Below are positions 25,747-33,474 of a stretch of 36,937 nt of DNA, one piece after another (position 1 is the stretch's first letter; every line of letters begins with the position of its first letter). Position numbers and translations under genes: made by a program. The notes under the pieces are model-generated. The model was given only the letters and a program-made list of their open reading frames with translations, was not told where the DNA came from and made no database searches. Location of the stretch: assembly GCA_023248295.1 (NCBI GenBank), contig JAHFEU010000005.1:1-36937 (forward strand), given 5' to 3'. This stretch comes from Nitrospirota bacterium (GTDB lineage Bacteria; Nitrospirota; Nitrospiria; Nitrospirales; Nitrospiraceae).

Positions 25747-26121
25747 TTAGCCACCCGATCCGCCCATGGGCGGCGGCTTCGCGGGCAGAGGAGGGAGCAG
25801 TGAACCCTCCGAGGGAGATCGTTGCTCCTTTGAGCGTGGTGGTCTATCAGTCACGATCCCGAACGCCTTCTCCGCTCGCGGCTGCTCCACTTGCGACCGC
25901 ACATCCGGTTGCTCCGGTCCTTTTACCTTTCGCTCGACGCTGGCTTTCGGTCGCATCTGCAGTGAACGCGTGTCCTTTTTCAGGGCAGGGCTCGAACCCG
26001 ATCCAAGCGCACACCCGATAAGCTGGAGGAACATGACTCCAAGGGGAAGATACGCGACTGAGTGGATAAGGGAACCCACTCTGCATTGCCACCAGGCATT
26101 GCGCCACCTGGGCCTACCCAT
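25747..26121 (-). CDS. Small lipoprotein with GGSGG tail (paralog 2)
   Basis: A 124-residue lipoprotein: a longer N-region, then a hydrophobic stretch ending QLIGC (C37) followed by ALGSG, matching ALGPG in the paralog. The body is disordered and basic; the tail PPLPAKPPPMGGSGG mirrors paralog 1. AGGAGCGGGG precedes ATG 26121; a start nearer the hydrophobic core is possible. The pair looks like a tandem duplication that kept the lipidation site and tail while the middle diverged. Confidence 0.7.
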   Translation of the reverse strand: MGRPRWRNAWWQCRVGSLIHSVAYLPLGVMFLQLIGCALGSGSSPALKKDTRSLQMRPKASVERKVKGPEQPDVRSQVEQPRAEKAFGIVTDRPPRSKEQRSPSEGSLLPPLPAKPPPMGGSGG

Positions 26122-26418
26122 ATGACCCCGCTCCTATAATGAGGCTGTTGCACTGACCCCCCACTCTGGCCTGTCCATGCGAAACCGGCCGATTTTTGTG
26201 GCTCTCAACGAGTGAATGATACTGCAAAGGACGGAACCGCACAAGGAATTCCGACAACTTGCGACGTCTTCCGCGGGCCCGCACTGTGACTCTCTGATCT
26301 TCTGAACTGTGCCCAGCCTGCGTGCCGCGTGCGCCCACACGCGAAAGCAGAAATGAACTGAGGGGAAGGGACGAGATGGTGGGTAGAAGCCGGCCCTTTG
26401 GAAGAGCGTCTCGCGCGA
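26122..26418. other. Non-coding gap, 297 bases
   Basis: Overlapping short open frames are present on both strands, but none has a ribosome-binding site or family signature. A TATAAT at about 26137-26142 on the plus strand lacks a spaced -35. I see no feature I can support. Confidence 0.4.
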
Positions 26419-26880
26419 TCATGGTGCCGGTGCCTCCAGCACGTCACGTACCTTCCGCGACAACGAGTCCGGGTCAAAAGGCTTCAGGAGGAAGGCTCCC
26501 CGGGGGTGACCGGCACGGTGAGGCTTCCAGGTCTCCCTCGGGTGGCCGGAGATGAAAATCACGCGTGTCTGAGGACGGAGAGCCACGACGCGTCGCGCCA
26601 GCTCTATTCCGTCCAACTCAGGTACGCCCGAAGGACTTCCTTTCAGTTCCAACTCCCTCTGTTTGGGCAACCCCACATCGGCGATCAGCAGGTGAATGGG
26701 GCCTGCGTGCTGCTGAAAGATCCCAAGGGCATCCTTGCCAAGCCCTGCCTCCAGCACCGTATACCCGTCCTCTCGAAGGCCCTGACTCAGGACTGCCCGT
26801 AGGATTGGTTCGTCCTCTACGAGGAGAATGGTCCGAGACCTGGACTGGATTTGGGGACTCAGAGGTTTGAGACTCGGCAT
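26419..26880 (-). CDS. Stand-alone receiver-domain response regulator
   Basis: A 153-residue CheY-like protein with no output domain. The acidic pair is in LLVEDEP (about 20-26), the phospho-acceptor Asp in LLIADVGLP (about D68), the conserved Ser in VIFISGHP, and Lys in FLLKPFDP. Between the phospho-Asp loop and the next helix there is an unusual insertion of about 15 residues (QRELELKGSPSGVPE), which lengthens the region next to the active site. No kinase is adjacent; the GGDEF protein lies upstream on the same strand but 290 bases away. The ribosome-binding site is weak. Confidence 0.88.
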   Translation of the reverse strand: MPSLKPLSPQIQSRSRTILLVEDEPILRAVLSQGLREDGYTVLEAGLGKDALGIFQQHAGPIHLLIADVGLPKQRELELKGSPSGVPELDGIELARRVVALRPQTRVIFISGHPRETWKPHRAGHPRGAFLLKPFDPDSLSRKVRDVLEAPAP

Positions 26881-27170
26881 AGTTTTTATCCAAGGTTATC
26901 CCATAAAGACAAGTCTAGCACTCGTATCAGTCTCGAGCGTAAGCCCATGTGGACAAAGTGGTTTTCCACATTCGAGGAGCTCGCCGGAAGCGTGCCCCAG
27001 GCCGGGATCTTGAAGAGGCAGGCTGACCGTGAGAATCGAGGGCTCCGGGCAGGAATTATGCGCCTACCCACTCGGTTCCAGGAGTGATTGCGTCGTCCAA
27101 CCCAAGCCTGCCTTGGCCACCAGGTAGGCTGAGAAGGTTTTAAACCGGGCGGAGAACGACGGCGAAGGGC
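26881..27170. other. Non-coding gap, 290 bases
   Basis: Lies between the receiver gene start and the GGDEF gene stop. No gene, RNA or strong hairpin is visible; a promoter for the receiver gene is expected here, but I could not place one. Confidence 0.35.
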
Positions 27171-28490
27171 TTACCGGCCGAGCTGCTCTTCTCCTGATTC
27201 GCCGATCAGCACACGATCCCCGCCCCCGGATTTTGCTCGCTTCGAGGCTGCCTCTGCAGCGCGCAGGACAGCCTCTCCATTCGAACCGTGGTCGGGGAAC
27301 AGCGATAGCCCGAGCGAGCAATGAAAAGGACCCGACGCAGGACCCTGGTGCTGCGCCCTCAGCTCTTTGAGAGTGGTCCATAGCTGTTCCGCTCGCTGAA
27401 GGGTCGCAGCGGAGGTGGTGTCCGGCATGATGATCGTGAATGCCTCGGCGCCGGTTCGACTGACGATGTCGCTCCCGCGCACCGCTTGTTGCAAGGTGCG
27501 GCCCGCCTCGCGTAGCCATGCATCGCCCGCGTCGCGGCCGAAGTGTTCGTTGAGGTACTGAAGACCGTCGAGATCGAGCACAATGATCCCCACCTTGCGT
27601 TGGTTCCGTGTGGCTCGATGCACCTCACGTTCCAGCGATTCTTCCATGTACCGCCGGTTGAAGAGTCCGGTGACTAGATCGCGAACGGACAGGGTATGCA
27701 GCTCTGCACGCAGTCTGAGATTCGCCATGGCCATGGCGATGCGCGCGGCCGCTGTGGCGGCAAGTTTCCGGTCGATCTTAGCGGAGAGCCTCCTGGGCGG
27801 ATGGCTCAAGTGGAGCATGCCGGTCGTTTCCCCCCGGGTGATCAAGGGAATGCAGATATAACTGGCAGGCAATGGAGTCGCGAGATGGTTGCAGAGCGGA
27901 CCTACCCGCATGTCTTCCACGAAATACGTCCGACCGCTGCGCAGCGCATAGCAGGCGGTTGTCGCGAATTCGTGGACCCCGGCATTCGCCGTTGGCCACT
28001 GGGCGACGGGTTCAACCATTTTTTGTGACGGGCGGATCGCCCAGAGCGAACCATCCTCCGCGGGGAACAGTCGTGGACCCACCCGGCCGATCACCTCACA
28101 GGCTTCTTCAGTCGTGAGGCAGGCCTGGAGCAGTTCATCGAGGTGGGTGAGCAACTCACCCATCTTCTCGCTCCGGCTGCGTTGCAGAGCCAGGATCGTA
28201 ACCGCCCATATCGCCACCACCGCAAGCGCACGGTTTGCGAGCGCAACCCGCATCGCGGTATCGGGAGATGAAAATGCGGAGCCAAGGCCCGTCAGGACCG
28301 TGCACGTGATGGCGGCAAGAAGGAGGTCCCACTGGTGGCGCGACCAGAGAGCAATCGGGACCACTGCGGCATAGAGGAGGGGGATGGCGACCCCCGTGGG
28401 AGTCACCCGATCCAGCAGGAAGACTCCGGCAACCATCACGACCATCGCCACACGCGGCCAGAGACTGGGCTGTTCCGTGAGCTCGGTCAT
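27171..28490 (-). CDS. GAF-GGDEF protein with degenerate active site
   Basis: A 439-residue membrane signalling protein. Two to four transmembrane helices occupy about 12-105 (MASE-like), then a GAF-like domain (about 115-265, containing SYICIPLITRGETTGMLHLS), then a GGDEF domain (about 278-425). The metal site LDLDGLQYLNEHFGRDAGD is kept, and an inhibitory I-site RGSD is at 338-341. The signature loop reads G-A-E-A-F (347-351) instead of G-G-D/E-E-F, so the catalytic Glu is Ala. It is probably a c-di-GMP receptor or regulator rather than a cyclase. Monocistronic. Confidence 0.9.
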   Translation of the reverse strand: MTELTEQPSLWPRVAMVVMVAGVFLLDRVTPTGVAIPLLYAAVVPIALWSRHQWDLLLAAITCTVLTGLGSAFSSPDTAMRVALANRALAVVAIWAVTILALQRSRSEKMGELLTHLDELLQACLTTEEACEVIGRVGPRLFPAEDGSLWAIRPSQKMVEPVAQWPTANAGVHEFATTACYALRSGRTYFVEDMRVGPLCNHLATPLPASYICIPLITRGETTGMLHLSHPPRRLSAKIDRKLAATAAARIAMAMANLRLRAELHTLSVRDLVTGLFNRRYMEESLEREVHRATRNQRKVGIIVLDLDGLQYLNEHFGRDAGDAWLREAGRTLQQAVRGSDIVSRTGAEAFTIIMPDTTSAATLQRAEQLWTTLKELRAQHQGPASGPFHCSLGLSLFPDHGSNGEAVLRAAEAASKRAKSGGGDRVLIGESGEEQLGR

Positions 28491-28800
28491 GCGTCCACCC
28501 TTCTCAAAACGAGCGCTTGCAGTGAGAGACTGATGGGAGCGGGGGACCGGGGACGGGAGACGGGAGTGTCTCGCTCAGCCGGGGATTCATTACCGTCTTC
28601 TCCATCGAAGCCTGGGGAGGATCGCCGCTGCCACCCGTACGGTCCGAGCACCATGGGGGGATCAAGGCGCCTGGCGTCCTGCATCATCGGGCATGATTCC
28701 GAGCGCCATCGGATCCAGACGATTGAGCGAAGGTACTGGAACTCTGGAAGAGGGTGGCGTGATCTCCGGAATCAGCGGCCGCTGAGTACGGGCCAGCCGT
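28491..28800. other. Non-coding gap, 310 bases
   Basis: Between the start of the GGDEF gene and the end of the vWA gene, both on the minus strand. No supported gene; a plus-strand open frame here overlaps both neighbours and lacks any signature. It should contain the GGDEF promoter. Confidence 0.35.
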
Positions 28801-29631
28801 TCATCCAGCAGGACAGGCCTTGGAAGGGGGCCAGTGCAAGAGAACATGGGCATACCGCCTTGGATCCATATTCGCCTTGGCGCGCTGAAAGTACACCCCC
28901 CAGAAGTTGCTGATGCGGTGGGCCATTTCGGCTGAGTCCGCGGAGGCCCCCGACACATAGAGGCACACACCGGACAGGTCGGGAATGAGCCCGTGCGCGT
29001 CCAGCTCGCCCAGAAGTTTTTCGACTGTGTCCGGACCCCATTTAAGGTTGTAGAAGTTATACGGCTGAGAATCTTCCACCATGTCCGACATGAGAACCAA
29101 CACCTTGGCTTTCCCCTCATCGCTGAAGAGTTTTTGGGCGAGAACGACCGCGTTGAAAATATCGGTGCGCGGGCTGGCAAAATGTTGTTTGAACATGCCC
29201 GCTGCCTGCGCGACAAGCTCTTCCTTGAGACGGGCGACCTCGGCTTCGACCTCCTTCACCTGGCGGTTGTATGTCATCGCATTTTGCATGAACCCGTTGA
29301 ACGCGGGTTTGGCAGGAAAGTCTACCTCGATGAGAGGGCGGAAGTCCGTCAAGGTCTTTTCGGTGATGGGAGCGACCAGGATTCGATCGCCGGCCGAGAG
29401 AGAAGGGATCACTCGCTTTATCAGATCCTGTTCAAACGACTTCTTGTCCTCACTCCGGATGCTGCCGGAGAAGTCCACAAAGATAATGAGCTCCATGCCT
29501 GGATGCGTCGTGGCCAGTGAGGAGGATGAGGGATATCCCGTCGGCAGCAGCACTCCCCCCATGATGAGGAAGAGAATCCAGGCGGTGATGCGGCGAGGGA
29601 AGGACGGGTCAACCAGCATGAGGACGACCAT
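28801..29631 (-). CDS. Membrane-anchored von Willebrand factor A (MIDAS) protein
   Basis: A 276-residue protein with one N-terminal hydrophobic segment (about 17-35) and an exposed vWA domain. The metal-ion-dependent adhesion site is complete: D53-x-S55-x-S57 in FVDFSGSIRS, T156 in SPRTDIFNAV, and D183 in VLMSDMVED. A helical insertion (about 120-150, NRQVKEVEAEVARLKEELVAQAAG) interrupts the domain. It overlaps the upstream membrane-protein gene by 23 bases, so the two are tightly coupled. vWA domains mediate metal-dependent protein contacts; the partner here is most likely the four-TM protein. It is the last gene of a four-gene operon. Confidence 0.88.
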   Translation of the reverse strand: MVVLMLVDPSFPRRITAWILFLIMGGVLLPTGYPSSSSLATTHPGMELIIFVDFSGSIRSEDKKSFEQDLIKRVIPSLSAGDRILVAPITEKTLTDFRPLIEVDFPAKPAFNGFMQNAMTYNRQVKEVEAEVARLKEELVAQAAGMFKQHFASPRTDIFNAVVLAQKLFSDEGKAKVLVLMSDMVEDSQPYNFYNLKWGPDTVEKLLGELDAHGLIPDLSGVCLYVSGASADSAEMAHRISNFWGVYFQRAKANMDPRRYAHVLLHWPPSKACPAG

Positions 29632-30637
29632 CGGAATTGCCCATGGACACTTCCCGCCACAATTTCAGCTCCGGATACTCAGGGCTTTTTCTAAAAGATG
29701 GCGGAGCCAACAGTTGACGGAACCGGGTGTTGGTCTGCCGGTACAAGGCGACCCGCTGATTGGTGAGGGCTCTGATTTCATCGATCTGGCTCTTGGCCCG
29801 CTTGATCTCCCCATTCATCTTGGTGCCGATCCGGAAGAGCGTGTTTCGAACGGAGTTTCTCTTCCGGTCTAAAAAGATGAGGGAGGAGTGGGAGGAGTCC
29901 AGCCTCTCGTCCGGGTCATGGGCGAAGAAGGAGCACACCATGGCGGCGAAGAACACCAGGGTATTGAGTGCGAACAAAGAATAGGCCAGTTGGTCTTGGG
30001 CTGACAGCGAGGGTGCGCCCGAGGGTCCTTGAGAGAAAATATACGCATTCCGGAGCACGCTGATCGAGAAGAGAGCCGCGCCGACGGCCACGGGGGTCAG
30101 GACCCCGACCAGAATGTTCCCGGCAGGTCGGGGAATTGAATGCCGCAGGTGGATGCCGATGAACAGCCCGAGGAGAGGGATGGTGATGGCGAGGGTGGAG
30201 GCCATCACGTAGGTCAGGTATTCCGCTTCGCCGAACAGCCGAAAGACGACGGTGTTCAAGGGAAATTCACCGATTCCAAGAAACAGAATGAGAGCAATAT
30301 GAAAGATGGACGGAAAAGGAATCGCGACATCCCGCCCTAACTCCTTTTTCCTGGCCTCGTAAATCTCGGAGATAGGCTTGAGCCGGGCTTCAATTTCTTC
30401 CAGTCGTCTCTGGCCGGCCTCGAATTCGGGTTGGAGCTTCGCAATCCGGAGTGACGCGGCCTTGTAGGTCCGCTGGACTTCTTGCTCTCCGTGAGCCATC
30501 AACGCCTGCTCAAACTGCGCAGGGGTATACGATCCCATCTCAGGGATATTTTTCTCCCCGTCTTTCTGGCCTTCGACCAGGATCCGGCTCTCATCCGTAA
30601 AGTGAGCGGGTCTCAGCTTCAACATGGATGCCCTCAC
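29609..30637 (-). CDS. Four-TM membrane protein with flanking coiled coils
   Basis: A 342-residue protein of no family I recognise. The N-terminal cytoplasmic part contains a coiled coil (about 50-100, LRIAKLQPEFEAGQRRLEEIEARL). Four transmembrane helices follow at about 109-131, 141-164, 173-197 and 217-238, with a second coiled-coil-rich C-terminal part (about 258-315, IKRAKSQIDEIRALTNQRVALYRQ). The start is GTG 30637 or ATG 30625. It lies 18 bases after the coiled-coil gene and overlaps the vWA gene. The layout (coil-TM-coil) suggests an oligomeric scaffold or channel-like assembly; this is inference. Confidence 0.75.
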   Translation of the reverse strand: MRASMLKLRPAHFTDESRILVEGQKDGEKNIPEMGSYTPAQFEQALMAHGEQEVQRTYKAASLRIAKLQPEFEAGQRRLEEIEARLKPISEIYEARKKELGRDVAIPFPSIFHIALILFLGIGEFPLNTVVFRLFGEAEYLTYVMASTLAITIPLLGLFIGIHLRHSIPRPAGNILVGVLTPVAVGAALFSISVLRNAYIFSQGPSGAPSLSAQDQLAYSLFALNTLVFFAAMVCSFFAHDPDERLDSSHSSLIFLDRKRNSVRNTLFRIGTKMNGEIKRAKSQIDEIRALTNQRVALYRQTNTRFRQLLAPPSFRKSPEYPELKLWREVSMGNSDGRPHAG

Positions 30638-30655
30638 CGATCCTCGGGAGGAGTG

Positions 30656-30973
30656 TTAGATCGCCACATCGTGTTTCTTAAGAAGGGATGACAGCTCGTC
30701 GACCAGGAACTTCACGTTGTCCAACACCGTGTCCTCCGTTGAGGAGAGATCCGTCATGCTCTTCATAATGGCTTGGTAGTCGACTTTCAACTGCGACATC
30801 GTTTGGTGAATCTTGTCCACGTTATTTCGAAGTCCGTCCCGTTCCTGTTTCAGCGCATTCCAGCGTTTCTGGAGCGAATCCAACTGGTCCCGCATTTCGC
30901 TGGATTGCTGGACCAGCTCCCTGTACTCCGTGATGGCCTCAATGATTCGTTTGACTTCGGTGTCATTCAGCAT
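30656..30973 (-). CDS. Small coiled-coil protein
   Basis: A 105-residue soluble protein that is coiled coil almost throughout (residues about 6-95, with EYRELVQQSSEMRDQLDSLQKRW and LRNNVDKIHQTMSQLKVDY). The frame is open further upstream, but ATG 30973 has AAGGAG seven bases before it and lies within the end of the preceding RHH gene (11-base overlap). Function unknown. A partner for the coiled coils of the next gene is the obvious hypothesis. Confidence 0.8.
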   Translation of the reverse strand: MLNDTEVKRIIEAITEYRELVQQSSEMRDQLDSLQKRWNALKQERDGLRNNVDKIHQTMSQLKVDYQAIMKSMTDLSSTEDTVLDNVKFLVDELSSLLKKHDVAI

Positions 30974-31130
30974 AGTCCGACTCCTTCTTAGATGGGTTGG
31001 ACTTATCGGGTCCGACCGTTTGTTTGAGGAGATACACAATTTCTCCGTGCAGGGAGCGGTTTTCCTGTACGGAGAGCTGTTTGAGTGCGGTATGAAGATT
31101 CTCGCTTAACCGCAGGGTGAGTCTTTTCAT
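30963..31130 (-). CDS. Ribbon-helix-helix (Arc-type) DNA-binding protein
   Basis: A 55-residue gene found by reading the strand directly. The N-terminus KRLTLRLSENLHTALKQ is the beta strand plus first helix of the Arc/MetJ fold, and SLHGEIVYLLKQTV is the second helix. TGAGGA stands before ATG 31130. The end overlaps the coiled-coil gene by 11 bases, so it heads the operon and is its likely autoregulator. A promoter and a dyad lie immediately upstream. It has no toxin-like neighbour of small size, so a toxin-antitoxin role is not supported. Confidence 0.8.
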   Translation of the reverse strand: MKRLTLRLSENLHTALKQLSVQENRSLHGEIVYLLKQTVGPDKSNPSKKESDYAE

Positions 31131-31165
31131 AGTCCTCAATTGTGGGCGTGCTGCGTAATGGTGTT

Positions 31166-31206
31166 ACCGTAGCACTTTCTTGGTGTTCGTCAAGTGACGG
31201 TGTCAC
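31166..31206 (-). promoter_or_regulatory. Candidate promoter and operator of the RHH operon
   Basis: On the minus strand TTGACG (31188-31193) and TACGGT (31166-31171) are spaced by 16 bases, about 35 bases before ATG 31130. The dyad GTGAC-GGT-GTCAC (31194-31206) abuts the -35, and a second dyad GGTGTTACC (about 31160-31168) overlaps the -10. Both are plausible RHH binding sites. Confidence 0.45.
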
Positions 31207-31343
31207 AATGCCACCACTCTGATGGCAGATGGTGATGCCAGAGTCCGATCTTTCGCTGTGTTGACTCATAGTTAGATGACGACCGGAAGGGAAAAGATTG
31301 CGGGCGCGGGGAAGTCCTGCAGGGGGTAGGACAACGAGGTGAC

Positions 31344-31458
31344 CGAACGCGACGGATCACGCGAAGCGAGGTATGGAGGAATCTCAGCCTACTGGAGGCA
31401 AAGGAACTATCCGCCCGCAGTTGATCGAAGCGGGCGGGTCACACGAAGTGTGGTATGG
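31344..31458. repeat. Imperfect 33-base direct repeat next to tRNA-Arg
   Basis: Two 33-base units (31344-31376 and 31426-31458) match at 24 positions, sharing GGxTCACxCGAAGxGxGGTATGG. The second ends exactly on the tRNA CCA. Between them is the hairpin of the tRNA terminator candidate. The rest of the gap to 31131 shows no gene. Confidence 0.45.
31411..31437 (-). terminator. Hairpin downstream of tRNA-Arg
   Basis: CCGCCCGC (31411-31418) pairs perfectly with GCGGGCGG (31430-31437) around an 11-base loop. On the minus strand it lies just after the tRNA and is followed by ATAGTTCCTTT, a weak U-rich tail. Confidence 0.5.
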
Positions 31459-31532
31459 TGCCCCCGACACGAATTGAACGTGCGACGCGCGGTTTAGGAA
31501 ACCGCTGCTCTATCCGACTGAGCTACGGGGGC
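31456..31532 (-). tRNA. tRNA-Arg (CCT)
   Basis: A 77-base cloverleaf on the minus strand: acceptor GCCCCCG pairs with CGGGGGC, discriminator A, encoded CCA (31456-31458). The anticodon loop TTCCTAA between GCGGT and ACCGC gives anticodon CCT, which reads AGG. D-arm GCTCAGTCGGATAGAGC and T-loop TTCAATT are normal. Confidence 0.95.
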
Positions 31533-31646
31533 ACGGGCGTTACGATACCGAATGGGTTGGGGAAAGTCCAGAAGACCGCCACGGGCTTGGAGCAATTTGT
31601 CCGAGCCCTCGCTGGTGGAGAGCGGCCAAGGACACCTCACGATGAT

Positions 31647-31946
31647 TCACCGACCGCCGGGCACGATGTCGATCTCTTTCCGGTCTGCCTGATCCCGCTC
31701 GCAACTTCGCTCCGCGATGAGACGCTGGCCGGCGCTCGCGTCCTTGGGAATCCGACTCAGGCAGGCCTGCAACGTGTCCCCTTGGGTGCCGGATGCGGCG
31801 GCCCCGACCCCTCTAGCCGGGGCGGAAAGGGCCTCAGTTGACGCAGCGCCAGGTACGGAAGACTCGGTGTCCGGTGTGGCGCATGCGCCCGTGAAGGCGG
31901 CTGATGCCGCGAACAGAAGCACGGCTCCAATTCGAACGATCGTCAT
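31647..31946 (-). CDS. Small hypothetical lipoprotein
   Basis: A 99-residue exported protein. AAGGAGGG precedes ATG 31946; the frame extends upstream without support. The signal peptide ends FTGAC, a probable lipidation site at about C22. The mature part is Ala/Ser/Gly-rich, then has LQACLSRIPKDASAGQRLIAERSCERDQADR with two Cys that could form a disulfide. Family unknown. It lies 65 bases after the Gld-like cluster, same strand. Confidence 0.7.
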   Translation of the reverse strand: MTIVRIGAVLLFAASAAFTGACATPDTESSVPGAASTEALSAPARGVGAAASGTQGDTLQACLSRIPKDASAGQRLIAERSCERDQADRKEIDIVPGGR

Positions 31947-32011
31947 GACCCTGTCCCTCCTTGTGAACGGAACCGTCACTCTTACATGAGATGGTCGGCT
32001 CAATGCAAGGC

Positions 32012-33421
32012 TCAAGGCTTGGTGCTGCTCGCCTGGCCAGGCTTAGCCGGCAGGTCCCGCTTGGCGGGAACCTGTGTGAGGATATCGGAGCGGGCCTGAT
32101 AGATGCCGGGGAGGCCTTGCCCGATCGCATACACCAATCCCCCCACGCGCGTGCCCAGGACCAGCCGCCCGCGCACCTGTCCGTCCTTCCCTGTCGCGGT
32201 GAACTCAGCGGCCGGGGACGCTAATCCGTAGGGCGCCAGCGGTCCAGCCTGCTTGACGACCCGCAGCTCGGCCGGCAGGCCCGCGACTCGGGTGATAAAG
32301 AGATCCACCGTCTGCTGGTCCAGCTTCTGATGCGGCTCATCCTCGAGCACCCAGCCGGTCTTCTGCCCGTCGCGCGGCCCCGCGCTCTGATTGACCAGCA
32401 CGTACTGGTCCTCCCGGGTTTTCACGGCCAGCCTGACAATCTCGTCCCTCTCGATCCCCAGGAGGCGCTTGTCTTGGAGCGCGAACAATTCCTTTGTCAG
32501 GTCCTTGATCGCGATGGGGTTGATCCGGTAAATCGGGGAATCAGGAGTCGTGACCGCGTACGCCTCCCCGCTGGTCGGGTCGGGATGGAACAGCGTGATG
32601 GTCTGCTCCCCGCCGCCCGTATAGACGGTGACCTTGACCATCGGTTTGGACAATCTCTTGGTGAGAGTGGCGTGCTCCGGTCCCGGATCGATGAACCCGA
32701 GGGCTGTGAGGTCTTCCAGCTTCAGGAGCAGCACACGGACCGCCGTTTGGTCAGCCTCCGCTTCGATCGGGAATCGAATCTTCCACTTGTTGTCCTTCCC
32801 GGCGATCCCATTCTGGCGGTACAGCACGATCTGGGTCCGGGGGTAGGTCAACCGCAGCCGTTCGGCTTGGGACTGGTCGAGGCGCAGCACATCCTTCTTT
32901 CTGAAGGTTGTGACGGTCTTGTTGAGGAAATCCTTGGGGGCGAGGTCGGTCAGGAGGATTTTCCGGTCCGAAGCCCGTGTCGCGTACAGGGTAGAGGAGA
33001 TGGGCCCGCTGTCCCCCAGCGACAAGGTCTCCCGGCGAGGGCCCGCCGTCACGATCAGGACCACGGAGGGCTTCTCGAGGCCGAACGGCGCGAGCGCGGT
33101 CGCCTGCTCCTCGACCACGCGCGTCACCGTGCCCAACGCCAACGCTCTGAGCAGGGATTCGACCGCTCTGGAATCTGCCTCGGTTTGAATCGGCGCGACA
33201 ATCTTCCAGGTTCGATTGTCTCCGAGAGCCAGGACGACCTCGCCGGCCTCCGAGCGCAGCGTCAGACCATTGATGTCCCGCTCCTCGAATGGCAGGATCC
33301 TCTGTGTCTCCGCTTCGATGAGGGTCTGAGCCCGCTCTGCGGGAAGTTCAACGAAATAGACATAGGTTGCCAGGCCGGCCAGCACCAGGGCCATCAGGAT
33401 GGTCAACCAGTATCGGCTCAT
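32012..33421 (-). CDS. DUF4340 domain-containing protein
   Basis: A 469-residue protein anchored by one N-terminal transmembrane helix (about 5-25), the rest extracytoplasmic. Repeated strand-rich units (WKIVAPIQTEADSRAVESLLRAL, then WKIRFPIEAEADQTAVRVLLLKL, then GWVLEDEPHQKLDQQTVDLFITRV) are the DUF4340 hallmark. In many bacteria DUF4340 genes follow GldG-like genes in ABC clusters, exactly as here (53-base gap). The substrate of such systems is unknown outside gliding bacteria; a role in envelope export is the general expectation. Confidence 0.9.
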   Translation of the reverse strand: MSRYWLTILMALVLAGLATYVYFVELPAERAQTLIEAETQRILPFEERDINGLTLRSEAGEVVLALGDNRTWKIVAPIQTEADSRAVESLLRALALGTVTRVVEEQATALAPFGLEKPSVVLIVTAGPRRETLSLGDSGPISSTLYATRASDRKILLTDLAPKDFLNKTVTTFRKKDVLRLDQSQAERLRLTYPRTQIVLYRQNGIAGKDNKWKIRFPIEAEADQTAVRVLLLKLEDLTALGFIDPGPEHATLTKRLSKPMVKVTVYTGGGEQTITLFHPDPTSGEAYAVTTPDSPIYRINPIAIKDLTKELFALQDKRLLGIERDEIVRLAVKTREDQYVLVNQSAGPRDGQKTGWVLEDEPHQKLDQQTVDLFITRVAGLPAELRVVKQAGPLAPYGLASPAAEFTATGKDGQVRGRLVLGTRVGGLVYAIGQGLPGIYQARSDILTQVPAKRDLPAKPGQASSTKP

Positions 33422-33474
33422 GGTTCAAGAGTTATGAGTGTTGAGATCTGAAAGGGCAGCACTCGTCACTGGGA

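Noticed and set aside
26114-26477. Overlapping minus-strand frames in 26.1-26.5 kb
   Set aside because: They overlap the receiver gene end, are Arg/Ser-rich like out-of-frame translations and have no ribosome-binding site.
28335-28913. Plus-strand open frame of 192 codons
   Set aside because: It overlaps the start of the GGDEF gene and the end of the vWA gene on the other strand and shows no protein-family pattern.
30963-31130. Toxin-antitoxin module headed by the RHH protein
   Set aside because: The gene after it encodes a pure coiled-coil protein, not a RelE, VapC, HicA or Fic-type toxin.
31003-31269. 88-codon minus-strand frame upstream of the coiled-coil gene
   Set aside because: The overlapping 55-codon RHH frame has a ribosome-binding site and a clear fold signature, while this one has neither.
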